In this document: positions 1-6,141 of the stretch, one piece after another
How positions within the stretch are numbered: the stretch's first letter is position 1
Layout of the letters: each line of letters begins with the position of its first letter
Assembly: GCA_902385025.1 (NCBI GenBank)
Contig: CABMDX010000018.1
Span: 1 to 7,814, forward strand
DNA: 7,814 nt
DNA from: an uncultured archaeon
GTDB lineage: Archaea > Halobacteriota > Methanosarcinia > Methanotrichales > Methanotrichaceae
Direction of reading: 5' to 3'
Position numbers and translations under genes: made by a program
Notes under the pieces: model-generated
Databases searched by the model: none
Told to the model about the DNA's origin: nothing
What the model saw: only the letters and a program-made list of their open reading frames with translations

Positions 1-1161
1 AGTCTGAAATGCGAAATCGCAGTTGTTCATTAACAGGGAACCGTTCAATACCACAATGCACGGTTTCATCTTAACGCCCCAATCCCAATCATTAAAATGA
101 GTGGCTGTCAGCGTGACCGTTCCCTGACCATTCAGTATCATTTGCGATCCCGTCTTGAAGCTCGCATCGCTATATCCCCAAAAGCCACAGTTCGTCAGCT
201 TTACTGGGCCCCAGTTGTCCGGTCCAATTTCAAATCCGGACATGAATTGGCAATTCTCAAAAGCAACTCCCGAGTGTGACTGGACCTCATCGATCTTCAC
301 AGCAAGGGGACCTATGTCGGAACCACTCTGGGTGATGAGTGCATTAGCAAGGCCTCCATTGGTTGTATTGGTCCTTATAAAATGAAATCCCTCTTTGGCA
401 AATATCACAAAGCAGTCTGAAATATATTCCCAATCCGTCCTACCGATAATGAATCCTTCCAGGTGTTGCCTCGTATAGTTCTGGAGGGCTGCCTCTTCGC
501 TAGAATCGAGACCATAAGGCTTACTCGCCCGCGCCCAATAGTGTGTTTGAATATGGACATTCTCCAGCCGCCCTATATCTGTACACTGATCGATCAATAT
601 GCCTCTCCTCAGAGCACACATATGGACATCTCTTAGAAGGTGAGACTCATTGGGAATAGTCCCGCAATCTATTCCATTATACGCATTCGCTATGGTCACG
701 TCCATGACATTGGTATGCGTTCCATCAGCCTGAACGGTCCAGGGATATGGGTGCACATCGGTTGCATTCTGCTCAGGATAGAAAATTGTAACTCCCTTTA
801 ATGTACTATCTGTTTTTAGGTCTATGAATGGTGCTGAATCTTCCTTGTCTCTCCCTGCATAGACCAGCAGAGTGGACCCTTTATCCAGTTCTGCATTATG
901 GGGGCCTCCCCAGGTGCCCTGCAAGGTGACGCCATTAGGAATGGCCAGGTTTCCATCAAAGCGATAAATTTTTGAATCCATTTGGACGATGCCGCCTTTT
1001 TCTCCTGCATAGTCCAGCGCATTTTGAAAGGAAGATGTATCGTCTGTCTTACCATCGCCCTTTGCTCCAAAATCGTGAACGTTTATTTGAGAGTCTTCTG
1101 CCCATGCGGGGTATGCCGAAACGAATGCAATAGTGATACAAAATAAAGCTATTATCCGCAT
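1..1161 (-). CDS. Secreted pectate-lyase-superfamily (parallel beta-helix) protein, N-terminal part, runs off the left edge
   Basis: The minus-strand frame is open from a stop at 1249-1251 to the window edge, giving 387 residues from the ATG at 1161 with no stop. The start MRIIALFCITIAFVSAYPAWA is a signal peptide (n-region MR, hydrophobic core about 3-16, likely cleavage after AWA at about 21). The mature protein opens with NVHDFGAKGDGKTDDTS at residues 27-43, the hallmark of the pectate lyase superfamily 3 / rhamnogalacturonase-type right-handed beta-helix. After it come short strand-turn repeats rich in Asn, Gly and Val (for example VVLNGSLLMNNCDF near 370-383), as expected for beta-helix coils. 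The protein should be exported and may bind or cleave surface polysaccharide, but substrate and activity cannot be read from this part. An in-frame ATG at 1242 would add 27 residues and sits about 26 bases from a box A. I prefer 1161 because it gives a compact signal peptide, although only a weak AGG precedes it. Confidence 0.85.
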   Translation of the reverse strand, partial: MRIIALFCITIAFVSAYPAWAEDSQINVHDFGAKGDGKTDDTSSFQNALDYAGEKGGIVQMDSKIYRFDGNLAIPNGVTLQGTWGGPHNAELDKGSTLLVYAGRDKEDSAPFIDLKTDSTLKGVTIFYPEQNATDVHPYPWTVQADGTHTNVMDVTIANAYNGIDCGTIPNESHLLRDVHMCALRRGILIDQCTDIGRLENVHIQTHYWARASKPYGLDSSEEAALQNYTRQHLEGFIIGRTDWEYISDCFVIFAKEGFHFIRTNTTNGGLANALITQSGSDIGPLAVKIDEVQSHSGVAFENCQFMSGFEIGPDNWGPVKLTNCGFWGYSDASFKTGSQMILNGQGTVTLTATHFNDWDWGVKMKPCIVVLNGSLLMNNCDFAFQT

Positions 1162-1263
1162 TCGTGCCTGGCGCGCATTGGACGCGGATGGCGCGGGAGA
1201 GTGTTTGGCCAATGGATTCCGACTGCGTAGCGGTACCGCCATATTGAGCTATTTGGTGCGGAT

Positions 1264-1304
1264 AATTAAATATGTTGTGCATTTGGCGCATCCTTTGAAG
1301 GATG
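1264..1304 (-). promoter_or_regulatory. Box A promoter and upstream palindrome for the beta-helix gene
   Basis: On the minus strand ATATTTAAT (plus positions 1265-1273) is a good archaeal box A. Transcription should start near 1243, giving either an 80-base leader to the ATG at 1161 or a leaderless start at the ATG at 1242. Just upstream of it lies a perfect dyad, CATCCTT-TG-AAGGATG at 1289-1304, well placed for a regulator. The rest of 1162-1406 contains no supported gene. Confidence 0.5.
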
Positions 1305-1406
1305 AGTCCAGACTATTTACGGCAGCATTCCGGTTTCATTTGACAAAGCCTGGGAACAAAATCTCGCTTGACTCAAAATGACTAATTGTTTTGCAAAATT
1401 TGCCTG

Positions 1407-2144
1407 CTATTTAACCATCACACATGCGCTCTCGTCGAAGGGATTGGTCCTCATGGCCAGTGAGAATAGATAGGGATAGTTCCTGTTGAGGTACATCATA
1501 TAAGCAATCCATTCCATAACCAACAGGTGGTATGCCCTTTCGACATCTACAGAAAGGTGCAGGAGATCTGAATCGGGCAAAGAGCTGAAATCTCCTCTCT
1601 GCTCCAGCTCCTCGGTCAGATGGAAAACGGCTCTCAGTAGGTTGGTAAAGCTCTCATTCTCCAGCAATACAGGATTTTCAAGAAGCCTGAGAGAGAAATC
1701 TCTCTTGGCGGTCAGATATTTATGGAGTGCTTTGATGTCGATCGTCCCAATTTGGATGCTGTATTTATGGCTTTTTAGTTTATCCTGGACCCGTCTAAAT
1801 TCATCATCAGACCATCTATCAATATTCACCAGGTCGCCTCGAAGGTTGTGGAGGTTGGGGTCGTTATCGGAGAGATAGGTTAAGAGCCAGGTCCCAACTT
1901 CACTAAAAAAGGTCCCCACAACAATGTTCAGTTTCTCCAATTTCGCCTCTTTTGATCGATTGGCAAGAAGCCGATTCAGGATCAAGGTCACAAGCAGCAC
2001 ATTCAAAGGCAGATAGCCCAGCGAATTCAGGAGATAGTTAAGAGTATTTTCAGGGTCACCTACCAGCAGGAATTTTATATAATATATTGAGGCTGAGATA
2101 AAGATCAGCACAATTCCCAGGCGTGACTCCCAACTCAGTTTCAT
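1407..2144 (-). CDS. Hypothetical membrane protein with two N-terminal transmembrane helices
   Basis: The protein has 245 residues from the ATG at 2144, chosen because AAGGA lies five bases upstream. In-frame ATGs at 2159 and 2186 would add 5 or 14 polar residues before the hydrophobic segment. Two hydrophobic helices (about residues 8-27 and 41-60) form a hairpin, followed by a charged segment (NRSKEAKLEKLN) and a mostly helical soluble domain of about 180 residues. Positive charge after the second helix suggests that this domain is cytoplasmic. No catalytic motif or named domain is evident. Similar proteins with the same two-helix start and a KLN-x-x-x-G-x-FFSEVG stretch exist, as far as I recall, in methanogens and other prokaryotes, but I know no function. 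The gene is transcribed divergently from the integrase cassette and probably has its own promoter (CATATAG near 2213-2221 or AAATATG near 2190-2198). It may be monocistronic, since 245 bases separate it from the beta-helix gene downstream. Confidence 0.8.
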   Translation of the reverse strand: MKLSWESRLGIVLIFISASIYYIKFLLVGDPENTLNYLLNSLGYLPLNVLLVTLILNRLLANRSKEAKLEKLNIVVGTFFSEVGTWLLTYLSDNDPNLHNLRGDLVNIDRWSDDEFRRVQDKLKSHKYSIQIGTIDIKALHKYLTAKRDFSLRLLENPVLLENESFTNLLRAVFHLTEELEQRGDFSSLPDSDLLHLSVDVERAYHLLVMEWIAYMMYLNRNYPYLFSLAMRTNPFDESACVMVK

Positions 2145-2275
2145 AATGATCCTTTTCATCGAGATGCAAGGTATCTTCCATGACACTGTAACATATTTCT
2201 ATTTGAGAGTCATTCTATATGGTTGTCACGGGATAGACGCATCTCAATCGAGGAGCATAAAAAATGGATTTCTTA

Positions 2276-2335
2276 GCATTACAATGCGCCGATCGGGACT
2301 AAAACCACATTTTACAGGTAATGTTTAAATACATT
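2276..2335 (+). promoter_or_regulatory. Palindrome-rich promoter of the integrase cassette
   Basis: TTTAAATA at 2324-2331 is a near-consensus archaeal box A, predicting transcription from about 2353. It sits inside a dyad, AATGT-TTAAAT-ACATT (2320-2335). A further ACATT at 2307-2311 pairs with AATGT at 2320-2324. Upstream are GCATT-AC-AATGC (2276-2287) and the perfect 8-bp palindrome CCGATCGG (2289-2296). Binding of a dimeric repressor over the box A would block TBP. The ribbon-helix-helix protein encoded directly downstream is the obvious candidate, by inference only. Confidence 0.55.
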
Positions 2336-2363
2336 GAATGCTATATCCATATCAGGTGAGCTA

Positions 2364-2873
2364 GTGGTCAAGCCTGACAGATCACGATATATTTGGGTCT
2401 ATGCCAATTCGCGAGCTCAGAAAGAGCAATGGCAAGCCCTAGCGGAAGAGGCAAAGACCCCATTATCCACATGGTGCATATCTATTATTGAGGAGCGGCT
2501 GGCAGAAGATGATGGAGGGCAACCGCGGCGAAAGCTGGTCAAAGATATTGATGCCTTGAAGGCAGAAAATAAGGCCCTTCGCGACGATCTCAAGCAAAAG
2601 GAGATAGTTTTACAGAGATATGAGACAGAGCTGCGGCGCTATCGAGCCGAGCCTTTCCAGGACGATCAATTCCAGGGAGTGCGGCCATACTCACATGAGC
2701 TGGTGGACATCCTGAAGGAGCGTGGCCATGTGGGAAGCTACCAGATCCTAGAGCTGCTTGGAATCGCTCCCGATGAAGTAGAGGCCATTAAAGCGGTGTC
2801 GAAGCAACTGGAAGAGCTCGAGGGGTTCAAACTGATCAAGGCCGATGGTCGAGGCTGGCAATGGATAGCCTGA
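2364..2873 (+). CDS. Ribbon-helix-helix / coiled-coil / winged-helix DNA-binding protein, integrase partner
   Basis: The protein has 169 residues from the GTG at 2364. I chose this start because AGGTGAG at 2354-2360 is a good ribosome binding site and the box A at 2324-2331 predicts transcription from about 2353. A TTG start at 2334 would lie upstream of that. Residues 7-14 (SRYIWVYA) look like the DNA-contacting strand of a ribbon-helix-helix fold, followed by helices at about 16-31 and 33-47 (PLSTWCISIIEERL). Residues about 56-95 are strongly charged heptad-like coiled coil. Residues about 108-168 (YSHELVDILKERGHVGSYQILELL, ending GWQWIA) resemble a winged helix. The stop overlaps the recombinase start by 13 bases, so the two are translationally coupled. 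I infer that it binds attachment-site or promoter DNA and controls or assists the integrase, like an excisionase or directionality factor. The fold assignments come from motifs and not from a search. Confidence 0.75.
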   Translation: MVKPDRSRYIWVYANSRAQKEQWQALAEEAKTPLSTWCISIIEERLAEDDGGQPRRKLVKDIDALKAENKALRDDLKQKEIVLQRYETELRRYRAEPFQDDQFQGVRPYSHELVDILKERGHVGSYQILELLGIAPDEVEAIKAVSKQLEELEGFKLIKADGRGWQWIA

Positions 2874-3778
2874 TGGAAAGCTATCTGCAGGACTGCAAGA
2901 TAAGAGGCATGAGCCCGCGGAGCCTGCCTGGGTATAAATCTGCCCTGAAGATGTATGATGAGTATCTGAGTTCTAGGGAAGTAGAGGTCCTGCAGGCCGA
3001 TAGAGAGTCCTTGAGGGGCTTCATCGAGTATATGAGAACCGAGAGACGAGTCTCTCAGCGAACCATCGAGCTGGCATTTTCGGTGCTCTCCGGCCTCTAT
3101 GAGTACCTGGTGTATGAAGACCGGATCACCACAAACCCAGTCTTGGCAGTCAGAAAAAGGTATCTACGACGCTATAAAGACAATGGAGATCAGAATGAAC
3201 GAAAACTCATTTCTGTGGAAGACATGTCTAGACTGGTCAATGCCACCCTCGATATTCGTGATAAGGCCATGATAACACTTCTCGCGAAGACCGGTATCAG
3301 AAGAAATGAGCTTATATCTCTGGATTCATCTGATGTAGACTTAATCGAGAATTCGATAAGGCTAAAGCCCACCGGAAAGAGAAGCAATAGGACGGTGTTT
3401 TTTGATGATGAATGTGCCCTTCTTCTGAGGCGATGGCTGAAGATACGCGAAGGCTTGGATAAGGGGAAAGAGACTGCCCTATTCTTGAGTTCATGGGGCG
3501 GCAGAATCTCCAGAAACGATGTCTATCTGACTGTGACCAATGCCGCGGCCCGTATAGGCCTACATAATCCTGAGTCCAAAAGGCTTGAAGATCATTTCGG
3601 CCCGCACTGTTGCCGGCACTGGTTCTGCACTCACCTATTCCGAGCAGGGATGAGGCGAGAATACATTAAGGAGCTCAGGGGCGATAGCCGGAAGGACGCA
3701 TTTGATCTGTATAACCATATCGATATGAAGGAGCTGAAAGAAGCTTACCTGGCATGCATACCGCAGCTGGGGATTTGA
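2861..3778 (+). CDS. Tyrosine recombinase / integrase (XerC/D-like, archaeal type)
   Basis: This 305-residue protein has the full length of a Xer-type site-specific recombinase. Residues about 1-95 form the SAM-like core-binding domain (ending RITTNPV), and residues about 115-300 the catalytic domain. Visible active-site residues are Arg147 (TGIRRNEL), Lys173 (TGKRSNR), His249 and Arg252 (HCCRHWFCTHL) and the nucleophile Tyr284 (LYNHID). The position normally His or Trp in LxGH is Asp275 (ELRGDSRKDAFDLY). From memory this is shared by a methanogen integrase group and so is probably not an inactivating mutation. The start at 2861 has GAGG six bases upstream and overlaps the preceding gene. The ATG at 2873 (TGATG with that gene's stop) would remove four residues. 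It should catalyse integration and excision of the element by a Tyr-linked strand exchange. No tRNA or duplicated core site is visible in the window. Confidence 0.93.
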   Translation: MDSLMESYLQDCKIRGMSPRSLPGYKSALKMYDEYLSSREVEVLQADRESLRGFIEYMRTERRVSQRTIELAFSVLSGLYEYLVYEDRITTNPVLAVRKRYLRRYKDNGDQNERKLISVEDMSRLVNATLDIRDKAMITLLAKTGIRRNELISLDSSDVDLIENSIRLKPTGKRSNRTVFFDDECALLLRRWLKIREGLDKGKETALFLSSWGGRISRNDVYLTVTNAAARIGLHNPESKRLEDHFGPHCCRHWFCTHLFRAGMRREYIKELRGDSRKDAFDLYNHIDMKELKEAYLACIPQLGI

Positions 3779-3826
3779 ATAGGATCTACGTTAAAACTCA
3801 CAAAAAAATTTGACCGAAAGCCTTAT

Positions 3827-3864
3827 GGTTTATAGAAAACCTATATATTTATCATTTGTAAACC
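3827..3864 (+). promoter_or_regulatory. Symmetrical promoter/operator of the HTH-peptidase/PIN operon
   Basis: GGTTT at 3827-3831 is matched by AAACC at 3837-3841, and GGTTTA (3827-3832) is also matched by TAAACC at 3859-3864. Between and across these lie two box A candidates, TTTATAGA (3829-3836) and TATATATT (3842-3849). The first predicts transcription near 3859, leaving the ribosome binding site GGAGGTGA (3865-3872) in the leader. The arrangement suggests autorepression by the HTH protein downstream. Confidence 0.5.
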
Positions 3865-3874
3865 GGAGGTGACC

Positions 3875-4948
3875 ATGACTATAGGGGAGCGTATTAAACA
3901 GGGAAGGCAAATGGCAGGCCTCTCCCTGAGAGAATTAGCATCCGAGGTGGACGTTAGCGCTCAGGCCATATCCAAATATGAGCGAAATCTCGATGTGCCT
4001 GGCTCCAAAGTACTCATTCAGCTAGCTCACGCTCTAGGAGTCCGCGTGGAGTTCTTCCTTCGGCCAAAATCCCTTTCCAAGATAGAACCCCAATTCAGAA
4101 AACGTCAATCGCTATCTACAAAGGGCAAGGACTCAGTCTTGGCTCGCGTTTCGGACTGGCTCGAGAGATACCTGGAAATTGAAGGGATCCTTTCTGAGGA
4201 TGAGGCAGGTCTTGTGTTCGAGTATCCTGTGGGTTTCCCTAGAGAGGTTATGACCTTCAATGATATTGAGACGGCCGCTGAAAATCTTCGCCGCTCCTGG
4301 GATCTTGGGATTGGCCCTATCGAGAACCTCACCGACTTACTGGAAGCAAAAGGCCTAAAAATAGGCTCAATGGATGCTGACGGGAAGTTTGATGCCTGCA
4401 CATTCCAGGCTGAGAATGATCTCACTGTAACAGCTATTGTTACCAGGGCCGATATGCTCGGAGACCGCCAAAGGTTCAGCATCGCCCATGAGCTTGGACA
4501 TCTGATGCTAAGGACTAAAAGATTGGACGAGGAGAAAGCAGCTCACCGTTTTGCAGCAGCCTTTCTGGTTCCTGCGGCCGCGGCAAAATTCGAACTCAGG
4601 GGCAAGAGGAACGACCTCAGCTTATACGAGTTGCACCTCTTGAAACACAAATATGGTTTGAGCATGCAGGCTTGGATATATCGAGCGTGGGATCTTGATA
4701 TAATCCCTGGGACGGCCGCCAAAACCCTCTTCAAGACCTTCCGCTTAAGAGGCTGGCACAAAAAAGAACCGGGCGATTCAATGCCTCCAGAACTCCCGCG
4801 CAGATTTGAGAGGCTTGTCATGGGTGCATTGGCAGACGGGCTCATCTCCGAGTCGAGGGCCAATGAGATCCTCGGCATGCAGGTAAGGGACTTCCTGTCA
4901 AAAGAAGCGGAGACTCATGGGGGATGGTTGGCTGAGGTGTGTAACTGA
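3875..4948 (+). CDS. Xre-family HTH regulator fused to ImmA/IrrE-type zinc metallopeptidase
   Basis: The protein has 357 residues from the ATG at 3875, two bases after a perfect GGAGGTGA ribosome binding site. An in-frame GTG at 3869 falls inside that site and is rejected. Residues about 3-62 are a Cro/C1-type HTH (LSLRELASEVDVSAQAISKYERN, then VLIQLAHALGV). Residues about 130-275 form an ImmA/IrrE (COG2856) domain with the zinc motif HELGH at 205-209 and the usual following helix EKAAHRFAAAFLVP (220-233). A C-terminal tail of about 75 residues has no recognised motif. In the family, ImmA and IrrE cleave a DNA-bound repressor (ImmR, DdrO). Fusions to an HTH act as regulators and are often paired with a toxin-like gene. 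The stop overlaps the PIN gene by 32 bases, so both are one operon. I infer that it represses the promoter at 3827-3864 and is the antitoxin-like partner. Confidence 0.92.
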   Translation: MTIGERIKQGRQMAGLSLRELASEVDVSAQAISKYERNLDVPGSKVLIQLAHALGVRVEFFLRPKSLSKIEPQFRKRQSLSTKGKDSVLARVSDWLERYLEIEGILSEDEAGLVFEYPVGFPREVMTFNDIETAAENLRRSWDLGIGPIENLTDLLEAKGLKIGSMDADGKFDACTFQAENDLTVTAIVTRADMLGDRQRFSIAHELGHLMLRTKRLDEEKAAHRFAAAFLVPAAAAKFELRGKRNDLSLYELHLLKHKYGLSMQAWIYRAWDLDIIPGTAAKTLFKTFRLRGWHKKEPGDSMPPELPRRFERLVMGALADGLISESRANEILGMQVRDFLSKEAETHGGWLAEVCN

Positions 4949-5420
4949 CGCCAACCTTTGGATAGATTTGCTTCATGGAGAGATTGCAGCCAAAGCCTTT
5001 CATCTCCCATGGAAGTACATGGCCCCGGACATGGTAATTGCAGAATTACTATTGCCATCGTGGGGTCTCTTGGGCATGGGGCTTATTGAAAAGAGTTTGC
5101 CTGGATCAGCTATGCTGAAGGCAGAGGAATTGGTTAAAAAATACCCCCGGCCAGGACGTATCGACCTGATATCATTGGTCTTGGCTATGCAAGAAAATGC
5201 TCTCCTTCTTACAGGCGATGAGGCTCTGCGCAAGGCAGCCCGTCAGGAGGGTGTAGTTGTTCATGGAACTTTGTGGCTTCTAGATGCGATGGTAGAAGGA
5301 GGCGCTATTTCGAAAGCAGAGGGATATAGGTCCCTGGAGCTGATGATCAATACGGGAAGGCGGTTGCCAAAGAAGGAAGTCTCAGCCCGAATAAACTCCT
5401 GGAGATCTGGAGAAATATAG
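4917..5420 (+). CDS. PIN-domain ribonuclease-like protein, probable toxin partner
   Basis: The protein has 167 residues starting at the ATG at 4917 inside the end of the HTH-peptidase gene, with GCGGAG four bases upstream. No other usable start keeps the first catalytic Asp. The four acidic residues expected of a PIN nuclease are in place: Asp11 in VTDANLWIDLL, Glu43 in MVIAELLLP, Asp83 in RIDLISL and Asp101 in LLTGDEALRKAA. The C-terminal half (HGTLWLLDAMVEGGAISKAEGY, then the RRLPKKEV segment) matches the DUF3368-like PIN branch in my judgement. PIN proteins are Mg2+-dependent RNases and are the toxins of VapBC-type systems. Here the usual small VapB antitoxin is absent and the HTH-ImmA fusion occupies its place. 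A comparable HTH-ImmA plus PIN-like (DUF4411) pairing has been predicted as a toxin-antitoxin class by comparative genomics. Target RNA is unknown. Confidence 0.85.
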   Translation: MGDGWLRCVTDANLWIDLLHGEIAAKAFHLPWKYMAPDMVIAELLLPSWGLLGMGLIEKSLPGSAMLKAEELVKKYPRPGRIDLISLVLAMQENALLLTGDEALRKAARQEGVVVHGTLWLLDAMVEGGAISKAEGYRSLELMINTGRRLPKKEVSARINSWRSGEI

Positions 5421-5549
5421 CCCTGTTGATGATACTCCTTTAATCCACCAACTGTCTGGGCGGCATCTACTTTGCCTCGTGATCTCCTCCAGTCCGGCCA
5501 GCATTAACCAGGTGACAGATACCTATCCCACTTGGTCCGTTCATTCATT
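5421..5549. other. Intergenic stretch after the PIN gene
   Basis: No gene, clear terminator or T-rich tract is visible between the PIN gene and the inverted repeat. A 25-codon minus-strand frame (about 5467-5544) has no independent support. Confidence 0.5.
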
Positions 5550-5598
5550 TAGTAGTGTCACATTAATAGCAAAGTACTTATACTATGTGACACTACTA
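5550..5598 (+). promoter_or_regulatory. Perfect 14-bp inverted repeat bracketing a box A
   Basis: TAGTAGTGTCACAT at 5550-5563 is exactly complementary to ATGTGACACTACTA at 5585-5598, with a 21-base loop. The loop holds TTATACT (5578-5584), a fair archaeal box A that predicts transcription near 5606, ten bases before the next gene's ATG. The best reading is an operator pair flanking the core promoter. It could also be a protein-binding site of an element end, or form a hairpin in readthrough RNA from the upstream operon. No target-site duplication is evident beyond the arms. Confidence 0.7.
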
Positions 5599-5615
5599 TT
5601 CTATGGTGAAATGCG

Positions 5616-5987
5616 ATGGTCCATAGCACGCCAGCCAGGACGGAAGCAAGAGGATTGAAACAGAGATCTATCGACCTTGCCAGGGAGATCAAGGCGCTGG
5701 AAGGCATCGAGGGAGCGGCCCAGCTGGCCGGAGAGAAGCAGGCCAAGGCGGGCGAACTGCTGGGCCAGGCCCGCGAGCTGGAGGAAGCGGCCAGGTTGGA
5801 AGATATCACGGTGTGGATGGATTCTATAGTCAAGCAGACCAAAAAGGGAGAGAAGAAATATGGCCGCTGGCTGGCAGGCTGGCGGGAAGGCGACAAGCTG
5901 CGCAAGGTCTACTTGGGGAGCTGCAGGAAGATGTCACGAGAGGAGGCCATGAAGAAGGCCCGGAAATTGAAGGCGGAGGCGCTATAG
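5616..5987 (+). CDS. Small coiled-coil protein with DUF6788-like C-terminus, function unknown
   Basis: The protein has 123 residues from the ATG at 5616, about ten bases after the predicted transcription start, so the leader has no clear ribosome binding site. Residues about 12-65 are a charged, Ala/Glu/Lys-rich helix with coiled-coil character. Residues about 78-102 (KKYGRWLAGWREGDKLRKVYLGS) form a short beta-rich motif ending in the typical YLG. The end (MSREEAMKKARKLKAEAL) is a basic helix. From memory this resembles small methanogen proteins of the DUF6788 type, but the Cys motif of bacterial members is absent, so the family name is tentative. The basic C-terminus and aromatic beta-hairpin suggest nucleic-acid binding. 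It is a candidate to bind the inverted repeat at its own promoter. Base composition is clearly more GC-rich than the flanking spacers, which supports coding. Confidence 0.75.
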   Translation: MVHSTPARTEARGLKQRSIDLAREIKALEGIEGAAQLAGEKQAKAGELLGQARELEEAARLEDITVWMDSIVKQTKKGEKKYGRWLAGWREGDKLRKVYLGSCRKMSREEAMKKARKLKAEAL

Positions 5988-6075
5988 AAGCGTGTCAAAT
6001 AAGTCCATCAAGCGGCCTGTATAAGACTGCCAAGGACATTTGAGTGCTGGCTAACAGAACACTTGGGGGAAGATC

Positions 6076-6138
6076 ATGAAAAGGACAAAGAACAAGCTGC
6101 TGGAGCGGCTATTGGCGAAGCTGAGGATATGGAGGTGA
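6076..6138 (+). CDS. Possible 20-residue cationic amphipathic peptide
   Basis: An ATG at 6076 preceded by GGGGGA (6065-6070, five-base spacer) opens a 20-codon frame. The peptide has eight Lys/Arg and a single Glu, with a core of LLERLLAKLRIW that would form an amphipathic helix. It follows the small coiled-coil protein by 88 bases and ends three bases before the convergent regulator gene. The good ribosome binding site is the main support, and the length is too short for coding statistics. An overlapping frame (6003-6191) also lacks stops but has no good start. Confidence 0.3.
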   Translation: MKRTKNKLLERLLAKLRIWR

Positions 6139-6141
6139 TGG

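Noticed and set aside
97..385. Two plus-strand frames of 60 and 76 codons
   Set aside because: They lie antisense to the continuous minus-strand beta-helix gene, which has a signal peptide and a family signature.
822..1381. Other frames of about 80 codons on both strands (822-1070 minus, 1049-1291 minus, 1133-1381 plus)
   Set aside because: They overlap the beta-helix gene or its promoter in other frames and show no motif or ribosome binding site.
2264..2302. A 12-residue plus-strand frame with GAGGAG upstream, possibly a leader peptide
   Set aside because: It lies upstream of the box A that serves the integrase cassette, so it would not be on that transcript, and it is too short to judge.
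2334..2363. TTG start extending the integrase-partner protein by ten residues
   Set aside because: It lies only three bases past the box A and so upstream of the predicted transcript start. GTG at 2364 has a proper ribosome binding site.
3779..3826. Integrase attachment site in the A/T-rich spacer after the integrase
   Set aside because: No tRNA fragment and no second copy of this sequence could be seen in the window.
4105..4878. Minus-strand frames of 125 and 111 codons
   Set aside because: They are antisense to the HTH-peptidase gene, with Ser/Arg-rich composition typical of shadow frames.
5467..5544. A 25-codon minus-strand frame before the inverted repeat
   Set aside because: No ribosome binding site or recognisable composition.
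5550..5598. Inverted repeat as a rho-independent terminator for the PIN operon
   Set aside because: The loop is 21 bases, no T-run follows, and archaea terminate mainly at T-rich tracts without hairpins.
5558..5905. Minus-strand 115-codon frame
   Set aside because: Ser/Ala/Pro-rich shadow of the coiled-coil protein gene, and its end overlaps the inverted repeat.
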